A DNA stretch of 33,869 nucleotides, from NCBI GenBank assembly GCA_023392795.1, contig JAEWNJ010000016.1, positions 1 to 33,869 of the forward strand, given 5' to 3'. This document shows positions 8,073-17,289 of the stretch, one piece after another. Below the pieces are notes generated by a model. That model saw only the letters and a list, made by a program, of their open reading frames with translations. It had not been told where the DNA came from and made no database searches. The first letter of the stretch is position 1. Each line of letters opens with the position of its first letter. The position numbers and the translations under genes are program-made. The stretch comes from Candidatus Cloacimonadota bacterium. Lineage in GTDB: Bacteria; Cloacimonadota; Cloacimonadia; Cloacimonadales; Cloacimonadaceae.

Positions 8073-9059
8073 ATGCACATCTTACAAATTTTAAAACAAC
8101 GCGCCACCGCAATCGGTGGCAACATTGTGTTACCCGAAGCCACCGACGAGCGCACACTGCGCGCGGCTGCAATGATGATACAAGAGAAACTGGCCCGTGT
8201 GACCCTGCTCGGTGATCCTCAGAGCATCAAGAAAGATGCTGCCGCACTAAACCTTGACCTTGCGGGATGCACAATGATAGATCCTGCCAATTCCCCGGAT
8301 ACGGCACGCTTTGCCGACATCTTCTTTGAAAAACGCAAAGAAAAGGGTATTACTAAGGAACAGGCGCTTGCCACGATGCAGAATGTGCTCTTTTATGGAG
8401 CGATGATGGTTCGCGAGGGCCAGGCTTCAGGCATGGTTGCCGGAGCGGCCAATACCACGGCTGACGTGCTCCGTTCCGCTCTGCAAGTAGTGGGTGTGAT
8501 GCCTGGGCTCAAAACCGTTTCCTCCACCTTCATCATGGTATCCCCGCGTGAAAACGAAAACACCTACCTCTTTGCTGATTGCGCAGTGGTGCCAAATCCC
8601 ACGGATGAGCAACTGGCGGATATTGCCAGCTCCACCGCTCAAACCAGACGTTCCATTTTGGGCGATGAGCCCTACGTGGCGCTGCTGTCTTTTTCTACAA
8701 AGGGTAGCGCGGATCATGAACTGGTGGAAAAAGTACGTTCTGCCAGGAATATTCTGGATGGCCGCAAGGTGGACTTTGCCTATGATGGTGAATTGCAACT
8801 GGATGCCGCCATCGTGGAGAAAGTGGCAAAGAGCAAGGCTCCTGGCAGCAATGTGGCCGGACGCGCCAATACCTTGGTGTTTCCCGATCTGCAAGCTGGG
8901 AACATCGGCTACAAGCTGGTGCAAAGACTGGGTGGATATGAAGCCATCGGACCCATCATCCAGGGATTGGCTGCCCCGATCTGCGATTTATCCCGCGGAT
9001 GCTCCACAGAGGATATCTTCAATACAGCGATCCTCGTGTTACTGATGTCAAAAAAATAA
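8073..9059 (+). CDS. pta: Phosphate acetyltransferase
   Basis: This is a short-form Pta of 328 residues (catalytic PTA_PTB domain only) that interconverts acetyl-CoA and acetyl phosphate. Family motifs visible are IVLPEATDERTLRAA near the N-terminus, SGMVAGAANTTADVLRSALQ, STKGSADHELVEKV, FAYDGELQLDAA, and the C-terminal half with NTLVFPDLQAGNIGYKLVQR and GPIIQGLAAPICDLSRGCS. The ATG abuts the glyS stop codon, and GGAG from the end of glyS serves as ribosome binding site. No acetate kinase gene is next to it. A fermentative, acetate-forming metabolism would fit. Confidence 0.95.
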   Translation: MHILQILKQRATAIGGNIVLPEATDERTLRAAAMMIQEKLARVTLLGDPQSIKKDAAALNLDLAGCTMIDPANSPDTARFADIFFEKRKEKGITKEQALATMQNVLFYGAMMVREGQASGMVAGAANTTADVLRSALQVVGVMPGLKTVSSTFIMVSPRENENTYLFADCAVVPNPTDEQLADIASSTAQTRRSILGDEPYVALLSFSTKGSADHELVEKVRSARNILDGRKVDFAYDGELQLDAAIVEKVAKSKAPGSNVAGRANTLVFPDLQAGNIGYKLVQRLGGYEAIGPIIQGLAAPICDLSRGCSTEDIFNTAILVLLMSKK

Positions 9060-9077
9060 AACATACAGGGGGAAAAG

Positions 9078-10277
9078 ATGGCTATCAAGCTGTCCAATCG
9101 TACCAAATTGATCAAGCCCTCGCCGACCTTGAGTCTATCCGCAAAAGCGGGGCAGATGAAGGAAGCGGGTATCGACGTAATCAGCTTTGGAGTGGGAGAG
9201 CCGGATTTTAACACTCCGGATTACATCAAGCAAGCAGCTCACAAAGCGCTGGATGCCAATTTCACTCGTTACACCGCCAATGCGGGCATACCTGATCTGA
9301 AGAAGGCTATCTGCGCAAAACTGCTGCGGGATAACGGTCTGGAATACTCTCCAAAAGACATTCTGGTGTCACCCGGAGCCAAAGCCTCGATCATAAACAT
9401 CCTTATCGCTGCCTGCGATACCGATGATCAGGTGTTGATCCCCAGCCCGTACTGGGTTAGCTATCCCTATCAGGCTTTGCTGGCTGACGCGGTTCCTGTA
9501 TACATCACAACCCGCGAAGAAGATGCCTACAAACTGAGAGCTGAGGATTTGGCTGCGGCAATCGCGGCCAGCCCATGTGCCAAAGTATTGATGCTGAACT
9601 CGCCCAACAACCCTACCGGAACGGTGTACACAAGGGATGAACTGAGCGCGATCGCGGAGCTATGCGTAAAACACGATATCCTGGTGATTTCGGACGAGAT
9701 CTATGAAAGATTGGTCTATGACGATACCAAGCATATATCCATCGCGTCTCTGAGCCCCGAGATTAAAGAACGCACCGTGGTGATCAACGGAGTGTCAAAA
9801 GCTTACGCGATGACCGGCTGGCGTCTTGGTTATGCCGCGGGTCCCTCTCACATTATTGCCGCCGCGGGCAGAGTGCAGGAACACAGCACATCCTGCGTGA
9901 ATTCAATCACTCAAAAGGCCTGTGTGACGGCGTTGAACGAAGAAGATGATTCCATCCAGAATATGCGCATGGAGTTTTGGAAACGCCGTGATCGTCTGTT
10001 TGAACTCCTGCAGGCAATTCCCCACATTAGCTGTTTTAAACCCATGGGTGCTTTCTACATAATGCCAAACATCCAGTGGTATCTGGATAACAACAAGGCT
10101 GGAATCAAGGATTCGGATCAATTCTGCGATCTGCTCCTAGAAAAGCATCATGTAGCGCTGGTGGCAGGTAGTTCCTTCGGAATGGACTCCACGGTGCGGT
10201 TTTCCTATGCCAACTCACTGGCAAACATCGAAGAAGGCGTACGCCGTTTTGCCAGATTCCTCGAGGAGATAAAGTAA
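9078..10277 (+). CDS. aspC: Pyridoxal-phosphate aspartate aminotransferase (class I)
   Basis: A 399-residue fold-type I aminotransferase of the Ib group, as in Thermus and Bacillus. The Schiff-base lysine is K241 in VSKAYAMTGWRLGYAAG. Other landmarks are FGVGEPDFNTPDYI, LNSPNNPTGTVYT, ISDEIYERLVYD and the C-terminal VRFSYANS. It transfers the amino group between aspartate (or related amino acids) and 2-oxoglutarate. The start is preceded by AGGGGGA at 9067-9073. It follows pta by 18 bases and its stop overlaps the region just before the GTG of the next small gene, so it sits within one run of genes. Exact amino-acid specificity cannot be read from sequence alone. Confidence 0.92.
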   Translation: MAIKLSNRTKLIKPSPTLSLSAKAGQMKEAGIDVISFGVGEPDFNTPDYIKQAAHKALDANFTRYTANAGIPDLKKAICAKLLRDNGLEYSPKDILVSPGAKASIINILIAACDTDDQVLIPSPYWVSYPYQALLADAVPVYITTREEDAYKLRAEDLAAAIAASPCAKVLMLNSPNNPTGTVYTRDELSAIAELCVKHDILVISDEIYERLVYDDTKHISIASLSPEIKERTVVINGVSKAYAMTGWRLGYAAGPSHIIAAAGRVQEHSTSCVNSITQKACVTALNEEDDSIQNMRMEFWKRRDRLFELLQAIPHISCFKPMGAFYIMPNIQWYLDNNKAGIKDSDQFCDLLLEKHHVALVAGSSFGMDSTVRFSYANSLANIEEGVRRFARFLEEIK

Positions 10278-10278
10278 G

Positions 10279-10497
10279 GTGAACGATCTGAACGACAAGA
10301 TTACCGAAAGATGGCAAACGCGCCGCAAAAAAGGGAACAACTGGCCCAGATTGGCCGTGATGGTTCTGGTGCTGGCCGCTATCCTCTACGCGATGGGGAT
10401 ATTGCACAGAAGCGCAAACGTGGTGAGCAACGTGCCCTCAGCCTCTACCCAGGATAGCAGCCGGGTGGAGATCCCTGCAGCGGAGCAGACCCCTTGA
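10279..10497 (+). CDS. Small single-span membrane protein, unknown function
   Basis: A GTG-started 72-residue protein. It has a basic N-terminus (ITERWQTRRKKGNNW), one hydrophobic helix (roughly residues 26-42, LAVMVLVLAAILYAMGI), and a polar Ser/Thr/Pro-rich tail that would lie in the periplasm by the positive-inside rule. I do not recognise a family. It is wedged one base after the aminotransferase, and its TGA stop overlaps the TTG start of the PfkB kinase gene (TTGA), so it is almost certainly translated with its neighbours. Confidence 0.65.
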   Translation: MNDLNDKITERWQTRRKKGNNWPRLAVMVLVLAAILYAMGILHRSANVVSNVPSASTQDSSRVEIPAAEQTP

Positions 10498-11387
10498 GTT
10501 TGGTAATCGTTGGATCCATAGGTCTGGATACCATCAGCACACCTGTGGGTAAAGTGCATGACGCCCCCGGCGGATCGGCCGTGTATGGTTCGCTGGCGGG
10601 ATCGTACTTCACAAAAGTGAATATTATAGGGGTTGTGGGGCAGGATTATCCTGCCTCCGCCCGGGATATGCTCCATAAACACGGCGTCAATCTGGACGGT
10701 CTGGAGTACGCTGAAGGTAAGACCTTCCGCTGGAGTGGTGAATACAAGGATTGGAACAAAGCCGAGACCTTGAAAACTGAGCTGAATGTATTTGCCGATT
10801 TCGTGCCCAAGATCCCCCAAAACTGCAGAAGCTGCCATAGCTTACTGCTGGCAAACATCCATCCCGAGTTGCAACTGAAGGTTTTGGAAGAAACCAGGAG
10901 TTACACTCACGTTGCCTGCGATACCATGAATTACTGGATCAAGGGTTGCCCTGAGGCCCTGCGCGAGGTGATCTCCAAAGTCCAGATCGTCTTTATGAAC
11001 GAAGAGGAAGTAAGGGATTTTACATCTCAACGGGATATCTTTAAGGCAGCAAAGCAGGTGTTGGATATGGGACCGGAGCTGGTGGTAATCAAACGTGGGG
11101 AGTATGGCAGCGTGGCGATCTCGCAATCGGATATTTTCTTTTCCCCGGCTTTTCCCGTCCACGAAGTAAAGGATCCCACCGGCGCTGGAGACAGCTTTGC
11201 CGGAGCCTTTATGGCTTATCTGGAGGGAGCGCAGCGCGGGGATTTTGAGCCGGTCAAGGACGCGATCCGATATGGCACTGTGATGGCAGCATACAATGTA
11301 AGCAAATTCAGTGTGGACGGTCTCTTGGGGATCGAGCGGGCTAAAATCGAGCAGGACAAGGAAAAATTATGCCGCATGACCAGATAG
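10494..11387 (+). CDS. PfkB-family carbohydrate/nucleoside kinase
   Basis: A 297-residue ribokinase-fold kinase. The N-terminal VGSIGLDTISTP and GGSAVYGSLAGSYF are typical of the family. The catalytic signature DPTGAGDSFAGAFMAYL contains the base D233, and NEEEVRDF is the usual helix ahead of the ATP site. The stretch TFRWSGEYKDWNKAETLKT followed by LNVFADF resembles a PfkB subgroup (ribokinase group C) of unknown substrate. The TTG start has GGAG at 10482-10485, eight bases ahead, and overlaps the preceding stop. The 3' end overlaps purM by 19 bases. A link to purine or nucleoside metabolism is possible from the neighbour but unproven. Confidence 0.88.
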   Translation: MSLVIVGSIGLDTISTPVGKVHDAPGGSAVYGSLAGSYFTKVNIIGVVGQDYPASARDMLHKHGVNLDGLEYAEGKTFRWSGEYKDWNKAETLKTELNVFADFVPKIPQNCRSCHSLLLANIHPELQLKVLEETRSYTHVACDTMNYWIKGCPEALREVISKVQIVFMNEEEVRDFTSQRDIFKAAKQVLDMGPELVVIKRGEYGSVAISQSDIFFSPAFPVHEVKDPTGAGDSFAGAFMAYLEGAQRGDFEPVKDAIRYGTVMAAYNVSKFSVDGLLGIERAKIEQDKEKLCRMTR

Positions 11388-12406
11388 ACAGCATGGATTA
11401 CAAACAGGCGGGAGTAGATATCGCCGCCGGAGAAAAGGCCGTAAAGGCCATCAAGGATAAGGTGCGCGGCACCTATTCCAAAAATGTGCTGAGTGAGCTT
11501 GGCTCCTTCGGTGGTCTTTACAGGGTGGATAAGCAAACCTGGAAAAACCCGATTCTGGTGGCCAGTACAGACGGTGTGGGCACAAAGATATTGGTGGCCC
11601 TGGCAGCAGGAATATACGATACAGTGGGCCAGGACCTGGTGAATCACTGTGTAAATGACATTCTGGTTCAGGGCGCTATACCGCAGTTTTTCCTGGATTA
11701 CATCGGAGTGGGCAAATTGGATCCCCAAGCCATAGAAAAGATCATCGACGGATTTGTGAAAGCTTGCTCTGAAAATGATTGCGCTCTGATCGGCGGTGAA
11801 ATGGCAGAGATGCCGGGCTTGTATCATGGGCACGATTTTGACTTGGCAGGTACGATCGTGGGCATGGTGGAGGAAGATCAGATCCTGCCCCGCAAGAATA
11901 TTACTGCGGGCGATGTGTTAATCGGACTGCCTTCCAGTGGTTTGCATACAAACGGTTTTTCTCTGGCACGCAAAGTGCTCTTTGAGCGGATGGGACTGAG
12001 GGTGGATTCATATCTTGACGATCTGGGTACCAGCCTCGGAGAAGCCCTGTTGCAGGTGCATCGCAGCTATCTGCCCCAGATGAAAGAATTCCTCCTCGAT
12101 ACACGTCTGCACGCTCTGGCTCACATCACCGGAGGGGGAATAGCTGGCAATCTGGCCAGAGTGCTTCCAGAAGGTCTTGTGGCCCAAATCAGGCTGGATG
12201 ATGCCGATATCCCGGCCATCTTCCAGATTATCGCCAGGGGTGGACATGTACAGCAGGATGTAATGCGTCAGAGTTTTAACCTGGGGATCGGGATGATCGC
12301 GGTGTGTGAACCGGGTCTTGCCGATGAATTGGTTCGCCGCTGTTCCGGGCAAATGCTGGGAACGCTGAGCAGATCTAAGGCAGACCAAAAAGTATGCTTT
12401 GTATAA
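11369..12406 (+). CDS. purM: Phosphoribosylformylglycinamidine cyclo-ligase (AIR synthetase)
   Basis: A 345-residue PurM, catalysing ATP-dependent closure of the imidazole ring in purine synthesis. Motifs visible are DYKQAGVDIAAGEKAV, STDGVGTKILVA (ATP/substrate loop), VNDILVQGAIPQFFLDYI, ALIGGEMAEMPGLY, GLPSSGLHTNGFSLAR and HITGGGIAGNLARVLPEG. The start overlaps the 3' end of the kinase gene by 19 bases. No other pur gene is in the window. No intrinsic terminator with a U-tract follows, so transcription may run on or end in a Rho-dependent way before the next promoter. Confidence 0.95.
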   Translation: MPHDQIDSMDYKQAGVDIAAGEKAVKAIKDKVRGTYSKNVLSELGSFGGLYRVDKQTWKNPILVASTDGVGTKILVALAAGIYDTVGQDLVNHCVNDILVQGAIPQFFLDYIGVGKLDPQAIEKIIDGFVKACSENDCALIGGEMAEMPGLYHGHDFDLAGTIVGMVEEDQILPRKNITAGDVLIGLPSSGLHTNGFSLARKVLFERMGLRVDSYLDDLGTSLGEALLQVHRSYLPQMKEFLLDTRLHALAHITGGGIAGNLARVLPEGLVAQIRLDDADIPAIFQIIARGGHVQQDVMRQSFNLGIGMIAVCEPGLADELVRRCSGQMLGTLSRSKADQKVCFV

Positions 12407-12483
12407 CACAGATAAATGCAGTTTTTCCAAAGCGATTCGCTTATACTATATGTGGTGCATCGCAAGGAAGCAAAAAAAACTGC

Positions 12484-12512
12484 TTGACTGATTTTTATGG
12501 CTCAGATATACG
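12484..12512 (+). promoter_or_regulatory. Sigma70-like promoter of the receptor/motor operon
   Basis: TTGACT at 12484-12489 and TATACG at 12507-12512 are separated by exactly 17 bases. A leader of about 90 bases would precede the receptor gene. A second -10-like TATACT at 12442-12447 lacks a good -35 partner. The rest of the 12407-12608 gap holds nothing recognisable. Confidence 0.5.
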
Positions 12513-12608
12513 AGCTTTAAGAGGAATAGCCCTTTTGCTTTTGGGGGCTTGTTCCAAAGTAAATAATTATGTAATAGTAAATAAGCCAGGATGAAGGGAG
12601 GTCCGTCG

Positions 12609-15600
12609 ATGCGAAAAATTGCATTGATCCTGCTAATAGTGTTGCTCGTTGGTGTAGCTTACCTCGAAGCTCAGACGACCGGTCGCATAGCCGTCCGGGT
12701 TCGCGATTCTCAGGGGCGTCCCCTGGAATTTGTGAACATCGTGGTAATGCGCGGCACCCAACGGATTTCAGGAGGCCAGACCAATGAAAAAGGTCAGGCC
12801 ATTATTATCAACATCCCACCGGGAACCTACACTGTAAAGTTGACGCTGGTCAGCTATGCCCCCATTACCTTCCAGGATGTGAGGGTTCAGGTGGGTCAGA
12901 CCGCCAACTTATCTCCTACCATGAGTATGCAAGGTATCCAAACGGAGACATTTGTTGTTCAAGCAACTCAGGATGTGGTGGAAAAAGACCGTATCGGATC
13001 CTCCCACCAGATTGAGATGGATCGTCTCAGCGATTCCACGGTAAAAGACATTGCAGATATCGTGTCCCTACAGGCCGGTGTTACAAACATCGGTGGCGAA
13101 CTGCATATCCGTGGTGGCAGAGCTAACGAAGTGAACTTCACTGTAGACGGGATGAGTGTCTCTGATCCCGTGGACGGTGGAAGTGCCCTTTCTGTGGATA
13201 TCGACGCCATCAAGGACATGAAGGTGATGACCGGCGGATTCCCCGCGGAGTTTGGTAATGCCCAATCCGGCGTTATCAATATCGTTACCAAAGATGGCGA
13301 CGCCACCTTCTCTGGAAAGCTCGAATACAACACCGACCATATTATCGGGGAAGGTAAAAACTCCGATGTATTTAAGTTTGCCATCGGTGGACCAATCGTT
13401 CCTTTTGCCTCTCAGGATATCAAAGAAAGACTCACCTTCTACTTGAATGGTGGCGGTGAATGGCTTGACGGCAGATTGAAGAACTACTATGAATCCGATC
13501 CCAACGATGATTACGTGTTGGACGGACGCGCTCTACTGGAACATGACTATGATGCTTATGATCCTTATGGTGACAGAGACAGCTTTTTGGGTGTGAATAC
13601 TGGGAACAGAAACTACAATGCTTACAATATTAACCTGAAGACCAAGTATGACATCAACCCTGTACAGAAGCTGACCTTTGCCGTTCGTGGGGATCGAAAT
13701 TACGACATGCCCTTTGCGTACGCCTGGCGCTATGCTTTGCAGCATTACGCAGTTACCGAAACCATCCAGAAGCAGTATATCGCCACATACGACCACGTGT
13801 TTAACAACACCATGAACCTGAAGGTTAAGGCCAGCTATTACTCCAAGGATAGCCAACAGGGTCCCCGTGGCATCGATCGCGATACCTTTATGAGCCTGGA
13901 TCCAAACGCAGCCAGCGATCCCGAGCAGTACATCAGCAATGTCACGCAGGGCATTTTCGGCTACCGCAGCGTTGATTACGACGGTGACGGGGTTTACGAT
14001 ATCGGTTATCAGCCCGCCAGTAACTGGCAGTATTATCTGGAAAGCCAGGAAGTGCCCCGTGGTATTCCCGGTTTCAATGCTCCTGGATCCATCTATTCGA
14101 GCTTCATCGATGATACCACCACTACCATTAATATGCGTGCAGATTTCGAATGGCAAATGAACGAGACCCATTTGGCCAAAACCGGTCTGGAACTGATCAG
14201 TCACAACATCGAGAAGAATCAGCTCCAAAACTTCCTGACCGTTTATGAAGACCGTCGTCAGGCCTATCTGCGCAGTATATACAACATCGCTGATTACGAC
14301 TTTGACAATTGGGGAACTGAAAATCAGGTTCCCAGCGAGCTCTTTGCGCTGGAATCTCTTGTGGATACTCCCACCAGTCCCGCTGATTTGGTCCCCATTT
14401 ACAAACCTGAAGATTATTACACTGCTGCCAGAGCTTCCTCCGGAAAGCGTGATGGCTATTCCGCAACGCCCTGGCAGATAGCCTACTATTTGCAAGACCG
14501 GATGGAATGGGAAGGCATGATCGTGAATGCCGGTCTGCGGTTTGATTTCTGGTACCTGGGCAGCAGCTACAAAGTGCTGCAGGATAACGGAAGCTTCGAA
14601 CAACGTGACTTTGACAAGGACGATCGTTTCCAGATGATGGTATCACCTCGTTTGGGCGTATCGCACCCAATTACCGAGCGTGACGTACTGCGTTTTGCTT
14701 ACAACTATCAGAACCAGTTGCCGCAATTCCAGTATATCTTTACTTCAAAAACTCCTGAAGATGCCAACGTTTCTGATGTGGCTATCACCGTGGGAAATCC
14801 TGTTCTGGAACCTCAGATCACCGTTACTTACGAAGTTGGTCTGTCGCACCAGATCAGTGAAGACTATGTGCTGGATATGACCGCTTACTATAAGAATCTC
14901 TATAACTACGTCAGCACGGTGAAAGAGCGCAAAGAAGGTGAAGAATCAGTATCCTGGTACCGTTTCATTTCCGAAGACTACGGTTCAGCCAGAGGTATCG
15001 ATATGCAGCTGGAAAAAATGCTCTCGAACTTCAATACCTGGAGTATCGCATATTCTCTGGCTTGGGCTCAGGGCAATAACTCCAGCACCGTGATCCAGGA
15101 CGAGAATACCTCTCTGCGCGAGTTCCCTCTGGATTGGGACGTTCGTCACAACCTGGGTGTAAACTACACGTTCACAGTCGGCCGTGGGGAAGAGTTCTTC
15201 ATCCCCTTCACCGATCTCATCCTGCCTCTGGACGATTTCTCGGCCAGCGTGAACTGGAGCCTGGCTTCCGGAACACCATACACTCCTCAGAGTCTGGAAG
15301 GCAACTCTATGCTGGATACAAACAGCAAACGCATAAAGATGTCTCAACAAACAAATCTTCGCATATCCAAGGGCATTGTGTTGCCCGGTGGAACCAATGT
15401 GCGTGTTTATATGGACGTGGACAACCTGTTTAAGAATACCACCATTTACAGTGTCTACCCCAGAACAGGCAGCTATACTGATCCCGGTGACGACCTCGAA
15501 GATCCGCAGGTTGACTACGTTTATCCCGAAGTCGCCTATGTGTATGGTCTTGCTGCCAGAAACCCCGCTAACTACAACAACTACCGCGGAGTAACCCTCG

Positions 15601-15620
15601 GCGTGTCGTTCAACTTCTAA
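12609..15620 (+). CDS. TonB-dependent receptor with N-terminal carboxypeptidase-regulatory-like domain
   Basis: A 1003-residue outer-membrane receptor. It has a signal peptide (residues 1-21), then a CarboxypepD_reg/CNA-B-like beta domain (about 23-105, GRIAVRVRDSQGRPLEFVNI). A TonB-box-like TETFVVQAT follows, then a plug (about 125-220, IVSLQAGVTNIGGELHIRGG, VNFTVDGMSVSDP, GGFPAEFGNAQSGVINIVTK). The barrel runs to the end with RVYMDVDNLFKNTTIYSVYP and a terminal GVSFNF. A calcium-loop-like YDGDGVYD lies near residue 456. The start ATG 12609 has GGGAGG at 12596-12601, seven bases ahead; an in-frame ATG at 12591 would place the RBS inside the gene. It heads an operon with its own ExbB/ExbD/TonB. 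The substrate is unknown; it is SusC-like in domain order, but no SusD-like lipoprotein is beside it. Confidence 0.92.
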   Translation: MRKIALILLIVLLVGVAYLEAQTTGRIAVRVRDSQGRPLEFVNIVVMRGTQRISGGQTNEKGQAIIINIPPGTYTVKLTLVSYAPITFQDVRVQVGQTANLSPTMSMQGIQTETFVVQATQDVVEKDRIGSSHQIEMDRLSDSTVKDIADIVSLQAGVTNIGGELHIRGGRANEVNFTVDGMSVSDPVDGGSALSVDIDAIKDMKVMTGGFPAEFGNAQSGVINIVTKDGDATFSGKLEYNTDHIIGEGKNSDVFKFAIGGPIVPFASQDIKERLTFYLNGGGEWLDGRLKNYYESDPNDDYVLDGRALLEHDYDAYDPYGDRDSFLGVNTGNRNYNAYNINLKTKYDINPVQKLTFAVRGDRNYDMPFAYAWRYALQHYAVTETIQKQYIATYDHVFNNTMNLKVKASYYSKDSQQGPRGIDRDTFMSLDPNAASDPEQYISNVTQGIFGYRSVDYDGDGVYDIGYQPASNWQYYLESQEVPRGIPGFNAPGSIYSSFIDDTTTTINMRADFEWQMNETHLAKTGLELISHNIEKNQLQNFLTVYEDRRQAYLRSIYNIADYDFDNWGTENQVPSELFALESLVDTPTSPADLVPIYKPEDYYTAARASSGKRDGYSATPWQIAYYLQDRMEWEGMIVNAGLRFDFWYLGSSYKVLQDNGSFEQRDFDKDDRFQMMVSPRLGVSHPITERDVLRFAYNYQNQLPQFQYIFTSKTPEDANVSDVAITVGNPVLEPQITVTYEVGLSHQISEDYVLDMTAYYKNLYNYVSTVKERKEGEESVSWYRFISEDYGSARGIDMQLEKMLSNFNTWSIAYSLAWAQGNNSSTVIQDENTSLREFPLDWDVRHNLGVNYTFTVGRGEEFFIPFTDLILPLDDFSASVNWSLASGTPYTPQSLEGNSMLDTNSKRIKMSQQTNLRISKGIVLPGGTNVRVYMDVDNLFKNTTIYSVYPRTGSYTDPGDDLEDPQVDYVYPEVAYVYGLAARNPANYNNYRGVTLGVSFNF

Positions 15621-15643
15621 ATTATTCCAAGGAGGAATCATAA

Positions 15644-16393
15644 ATGAGAAAGTTCTCGTACATAATGCTGCTGATTGCATTGCTCAGCCTGGTAATGCCC
15701 ACAATGGCCTTCGCACAAGAAGCAGTAGAGGAAGCAGCCGCGGAAGTAAGTACCGGCGGATTGGAAAGCTTTGCTGAATTGGTATTTGGCAGCGGAATGG
15801 TAAAATGGTTTAAAGACGGTGGCTGGGCCATGTGGCCCATCCTTATCGTAGCAGTGTATGGATTGGCATATGTAGTGTGGAAATTCATCGCGCTTATCTA
15901 CGGTAAAGTGAATTTAAACGCCTTCTTGGGTAAGATTCTGCCCCTGATTCAGAGCAAGAAATATAAAGAAGCAGCTGAAGTAGCCAAGGGCACTCGCGGT
16001 CCTGTGGCTGCGATCATCTATGCCGGCCTATTGAAAGCCGATGGTGGTGTGGCTGCGGTGGAAAAAGCCATCGAAAACGCTGCTATGATTGAGATGAGCT
16101 ATCTGGAAAAAGGCTTCTTGGAACTTTCAACCGCCATTACTCTTGCACCGATGTTGGGATTCCTGGGTACAGTGTCCGGCATGATCAGCGCGTTTGATGC
16201 CATTGCGGCAGCTCGCGCGGTTGATGCCACCATCGTGGCCAGCGGTATCAAGATTGCTCTTATCACCACTCAGGCCGGTTTGATCGTGGCTATCCCGGTG
16301 CAGTTCTTTAACAACATCTTCGTCACCATGGTAGACGGCATGGTGATCGATATGCAGAAAGCGACAGAAAAAGTTGTCGAAGCGATGCTTTAA
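15644..16393 (+). CDS. exbB: ExbB/TolQ/MotA-family proton channel
   Basis: 249 residues with a signal-like N-terminus (1-23), an acidic linker, and a first membrane helix around WAMWPILIVAVYGLAYVVW. The paired helices near the C-terminal half carry the family signature TLAPMLGFLGTVSGMISAF and LITTQAGLIVAIPVQFFNN. With ExbD it forms the inner-membrane motor that uses the proton gradient to drive TonB. A perfect AAGGAGG at 15629-15635 precedes the ATG, 23 bases after the receptor gene. Its place directly behind a receptor indicates a dedicated motor. The cleavable signal ahead of the core is an N-terminal extension relative to the E. coli protein. Confidence 0.93.
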   Translation: MRKFSYIMLLIALLSLVMPTMAFAQEAVEEAAAEVSTGGLESFAELVFGSGMVKWFKDGGWAMWPILIVAVYGLAYVVWKFIALIYGKVNLNAFLGKILPLIQSKKYKEAAEVAKGTRGPVAAIIYAGLLKADGGVAAVEKAIENAAMIEMSYLEKGFLELSTAITLAPMLGFLGTVSGMISAFDAIAAARAVDATIVASGIKIALITTQAGLIVAIPVQFFNNIFVTMVDGMVIDMQKATEKVVEAML

Positions 16394-16411
16394 TCCTTCA
16401 GGGAGTATGAG

Positions 16412-16837
16412 ATGAAGATAGGACGTAAAAGGAAAAGCAAGGCGGAGATCCCGACTTCGTCGATGTCCGACATTGCTTTCCTCTTGATCATCTTTTTCAT
16501 GGCGACCACTAAGTTCGACGTGAAAGAGGGGATTAGGATAGTCCTGCCCCAGGCAGCTGCAGATGGCGCTCAGCAGGCTCAGACGATTACACTGACCGAG
16601 AAAGAGATGACCCGTATGCAGATCATGCCGGATGGGATGATCGTGGTAAATACCGCTGCTCCCCGCTCCTATGAGAGTGGAGAGCTCGATGCGCTGATTC
16701 AGCAAAAGCTGAAACTAAACTCCGAAATGATTTTCAAGGTGATTACGGATCGTGAAGCCAAGTATAACGACATGGTCCGCGTGGTGGATCGTTTGAAGGC
16801 CGCCAAGATCGAGAAAATCTCATTATCGACCAATTAG
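16412..16837 (+). CDS. exbD: ExbD/TolR-family biopolymer transport protein, first copy
   Basis: A 141-residue protein with a basic cytoplasmic N-terminus, one membrane helix and a periplasmic domain. The functional aspartate is D20 in TSSMSDIAFLLIIFF, matching the proton-carrying Asp of ExbD. The periplasmic part ends with FKVITDREAKYNDMVRVVD, usual for the family. Its TAG stop is embedded in the AGGAGG ribosome binding site of the next gene. It works with ExbB and is paired with a second, different ExbD. Confidence 0.93.
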   Translation: MKIGRKRKSKAEIPTSSMSDIAFLLIIFFMATTKFDVKEGIRIVLPQAAADGAQQAQTITLTEKEMTRMQIMPDGMIVVNTAAPRSYESGELDALIQQKLKLNSEMIFKVITDREAKYNDMVRVVDRLKAAKIEKISLSTN

Positions 16838-16845
16838 GAGGAACG

Positions 16846-17280
16846 ATGGCCAATCTGCAAAGAAAAAGAAACCGTGATGTCGCCATTCCTAACGGCTCGA
16901 TGTCGGATATAGCCTTTTTGCTGCTGCTCTTCTTCATGGTTAGCACTGTGTTCGTCCAGGAAAAACAATTCTGGGTGGAACGCGATCGCTGGCCTGTAGC
17001 AGAGAGTATTGAGCGCATACCGCGAAATCATACCACCACCATCTATGTGATGAGGGATGAGACTATCCTGATCGATGACGTTCCCACTCGCATTGAGACC
17101 GCTGAAGATACCTTTGTATATTCCACTCTCATGCGCAAAAGAGATGAGGATCCCGAGTTAGTCGTGTGTTTCAGGACAGATCGGGATACATTATATGGAG
17201 TAATGTCCGATGTGATGCGCCAGCTCCAGGATGCCAATACCCTGGTGGTGGCATTTGAAACCCAGCAACGCAGGGATTAG
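16846..17280 (+). CDS. exbD: ExbD/TolR-family biopolymer transport protein, second copy
   Basis: A 144-residue paralogue with D21 in the conserved NGSMSDIAFLLLLFFMV segment. Its periplasmic domain diverges strongly from the first copy: acidic and arginine-rich, with VCFRTDRDTLYGVMSDVMRQL. Tandem, non-identical exbD genes are common in FCB bacteria and may form a hetero-dimer in the ExbB pore. AGGAGG overlapping the preceding stop codon is the ribosome binding site, and the same TAG-in-SD arrangement repeats at its own 3' end before tonB. Confidence 0.92.
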   Translation: MANLQRKRNRDVAIPNGSMSDIAFLLLLFFMVSTVFVQEKQFWVERDRWPVAESIERIPRNHTTTIYVMRDETILIDDVPTRIETAEDTFVYSTLMRKRDEDPELVVCFRTDRDTLYGVMSDVMRQLQDANTLVVAFETQQRRD

Positions 17281-17289
17281 GAGGCAGTT

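Noticed and set aside
12468..12485. Hairpin AAGCA...TGCTT behind purM as a terminator
   Set aside because: The stem is only five AT-rich pairs and no U-run follows; the sequence runs into the promoter.
12394..12594. Short frame overlapping the purM end with a lipobox-like LLLLGAC stretch
   Set aside because: The hydrophobic run is too short and lies too far from any start with a ribosome binding site. It also spans the operon promoter, so chance is more likely.
13533..14603. Long minus-strand open frame (356 codons) inside the receptor gene
   Set aside because: It is an antisense shadow of a clearly coding TonB-dependent receptor. It has no ribosome binding site or recognisable motif.
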